Positions 62,394 through 64,000 of a stretch of DNA of 64,000 bases are shown here, in pieces. Origin of the DNA: Streptomyces atroolivaceus (GTDB taxonomy: Bacteria; Actinomycetota; Actinomycetes; Streptomycetales; Streptomycetaceae); NCBI RefSeq assembly GCF_000717025.1, contig NZ_JNXG01000001.1, positions 186,001 through 250,000 of the forward strand, given 5' to 3'. The position numbers and the translations under genes were made by a program. The first letter of the stretch is position 1. Each line of letters opens with the position of its first letter. The notes below the pieces were generated by a model, which was not told the origin of the DNA, searched no databases, and was given only the letters and a program-made list of their open reading frames with translations.

Positions 62394-64000
62394 ATGTCTC
62401 ATCCCACCGTTCCCGCCGCCTCCCTCACCTGCTCCGCCCTGTCCTTCCGGTGGCCGGACGGCACCGAGGTCTTCGACGGGCTGTCCCTCAGCATCGGCCG
62501 CGGCCGCACCGGGCTCGTCGGGACCAACGGCTCCGGCAAGTCCACCCTGCTCCGGCTGCTGGCCGGCCGCCTTCAGCCGGCCGCCGGCTCGGTGACCGTC
62601 GGCGGACGGCTCGCCTACCTCCCTCAGAACCTCACCCTCGACACCGGCCTCCGCGTCGAGGACGCGCTCGGCATCACCGCGCGGCGTACGGCGCTGCGCG
62701 CCATCGAGGCCGGCGACGTCGCCGAGGAGCACTTCGAGACGGTCGGTGACGACTGGGACGTCGAGGAGCGGGCGCTGGCGACCCTGGGATCGCTGGGCCT
62801 CGGTGAGGTCGGTCTCGACCGCACCGTGGGCCAGCTGTCCGGCGGCGAGACCGTGCTGCTGCGGCTGGCCGCGCTGCTGCTGGAACGGCCCGACGTCCTG
62901 CTGCTGGACGAGCCGACCAACAACCTCGACGTGTTCGCGCGCCGGCGGCTGTACGAAGCCGTCGAGTCCTGGCGGTCCGGCGTGCTGGTCGTGGTCAGCC
63001 ACGACCGTGACCTGCTGGAACGGGTGGACCGCATCGCGGACCTGCGTGCCGGTTCGGTGAGCTGGTACGGCGGCGGCTGGTCGGCCTACGAGGAGGCGCT
63101 GACCACCCAGCAGGAAGCGGCCGGGCGCATGGTGCGGGCCGCCGAGTCCGACGTACGCCGTCAGAAGCGCGAGCTGGAGGAGGCCCGGACCAAGGTGGCC
63201 CGCCGTCAGCGGCACAACAAGAAGATGGACGCCCAGCGGCGCGCGCCGAGGATCGTGGCGGGCGCGCACAAGCGGTCCTCCCAGGAGTCGGCGGGCAAGC
63301 TCCGCGGTCTGCACGAGGACCGGCTCCAGGAGGCGCGGGAGCGGCTCGACACGGCGGAGGAGGCGATCCGGGACGACGCGGAGATCCGGGTGCGGCTCCC
63401 CCACACCGCCGTCCCCGCGGGCCGCACGGTCCTGAGCGTGCGAGGACTCACCCCCCGCTTCGGCGCTCTGCGCGAGGGCGGACTCCACGTGCAGGGGCCG
63501 GAGCGCATCGCGCTCGTCGGGCGCAACGGGGCGGGCAAGACGACGCTGCTGCGCACCCTCACCGGGGAGCTCCCGCCGGAGTCCGGCGAGGCCAGGGTGC
63601 ATGTGCCGCTGCGCTTCCTGCCGCAGCGGCTCGACGTGCTGGACGACGGGCTGACCGTCGCCGCGAACGTGGCCCGCGTGGCGCCCGGGACCACCGACAA
63701 CGAGATCCGGTCGCAGCTCGCCCGCTTCCTCTTCAAGGGAGCACGGGCCGAGCAGCCGGCAGCCACCCTCTCGGGCGGCGAACGCTTCCGCGCCGCCCTC
63801 GCGGCGACCCTGCTCGCCACACCGGCCCCGCAGCTGCTGATGCTGGACGAGCCGACCAACAACCTGGATCTGGCGAGCGTGCGGCAGCTGACGACCGCGC
63901 TCGAGTCCTACGAGGGAGCACTGCTGATCGCCGGCCACGATCTGGCCTTCCTGGAGTCGGTCGGCATCACCCGCTGGCTGCTCGTGGGGGAGGAACTCAC
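62394..64000 (+). CDS. ABC-F family ATPase, cut by right edge
   Basis: About 535 residues visible; no stop within the window. Two ATP-binding cassettes without membrane segments: VGTNGSGKSTLLRLL (Walker A1), LSGGETVLLRLAALLLERPDVLLLDEPTNNLD (signature and Walker B1), linker with charged helices (RQKRELEEARTKVARRQ), VGRNGAGKTTLLRTL (A2), LSGGERFRAAL (signature 2) and LLMLDEPTNNLDLASV. ABC-F proteins act on the ribosome, either as translation factors or antibiotic-protection proteins (Vga/Msr/Ard type). Start ATG 62394, with GAGGACC before it. Which antibiotic, if any, cannot be told. Confidence 0.93.
   Translation, partial: MSHPTVPAASLTCSALSFRWPDGTEVFDGLSLSIGRGRTGLVGTNGSGKSTLLRLLAGRLQPAAGSVTVGGRLAYLPQNLTLDTGLRVEDALGITARRTALRAIEAGDVAEEHFETVGDDWDVEERALATLGSLGLGEVGLDRTVGQLSGGETVLLRLAALLLERPDVLLLDEPTNNLDVFARRRLYEAVESWRSGVLVVVSHDRDLLERVDRIADLRAGSVSWYGGGWSAYEEALTTQQEAAGRMVRAAESDVRRQKRELEEARTKVARRQRHNKKMDAQRRAPRIVAGAHKRSSQESAGKLRGLHEDRLQEARERLDTAEEAIRDDAEIRVRLPHTAVPAGRTVLSVRGLTPRFGALREGGLHVQGPERIALVGRNGAGKTTLLRTLTGELPPESGEARVHVPLRFLPQRLDVLDDGLTVAANVARVAPGTTDNEIRSQLARFLFKGARAEQPAATLSGGERFRAALAATLLATPAPQLLMLDEPTNNLDLASVRQLTTALESYEGALLIAGHDLAFLESVGITRWLLVGEEL

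Overview
The window is high-GC actinobacterial DNA and almost certainly from a Streptomyces chromosome. The evidence is strong third-position GC bias, many GTG starts, long GC-rich hairpins between convergent genes, and a housekeeping order (purA, fba-pyrE, clpB, hspR-dnaJ-grpE-dnaK, dcd) that I know from the Streptomyces core chromosome. A parS-like palindrome between pyrE and fba fits a position in the origin-side part of that core. No database search was possible, so product names rest on motifs and family knowledge.

Left part (1-21 kb), mostly core: partial purA, a degenerate diacylglycerol-kinase-like protein, a GbsR/MarR regulator, a histidine kinase/response regulator/P450 cluster, a kynurenine operon (tryptophan 2,3-dioxygenase, kynureninase, probable formamidase) leading to anthranilate, an exporter with DUF3151, fba, parS, pyrE, an aldose epimerase, an SRPBCC protein, a membrane-fused spermidine synthase-like protein, DUF2617, an aminotransferase, YbjN and a second exporter.

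Middle (21-37.6 kb): the heat-shock block. clpB and the dnaK operon are on the minus strand, and each has a HspR (HAIR) operator upstream. Between them lies a small unexplained locus: a secreted peptide with five DITWG repeats, a translationally coupled Rieske-like protein that lacks the iron ligands, and two paralogous LuxR-type regulators that share an operator-like sequence. I consider this the best candidate for an undescribed system. It is followed by a sugar transferase, an EtfD-like Fe-S membrane oxidoreductase, a Yip1-type membrane protein, a phosphoribosyltransferase, dcd and a small zinc-ribbon protein.

Accretion site (37.8-42.6 kb): an intact tRNA-Gly(CCC) is followed by two further copies of its 3' end, each inside a 198-base direct repeat. 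The two segments so delimited carry a secreted PA14/fibronectin-III protein and, in the second, Rhs and IS5 remnants plus a PIN-domain toxin-antitoxin pair. There is no integrase. This looks like tandem accretion of att-flanked (CIME-like) elements.

Right part (42.7-64 kb), accessory: DUF6193, AraC and NmrA-type genes, about 1.1 kb of decayed sequence with a cytidine deaminase fragment, two orphan genes, a sortase-anchored coiled-coil protein, a bacteriophytochrome with an Rcp1-like response regulator and a SpoIIE-type phosphatase, a gene broken by a 16-base tandem duplication, a subtilase, an SMP-30 lactonase, an old yellow enzyme, a GDSL hydrolase, and an ABC-F ATPase that runs off the right edge.
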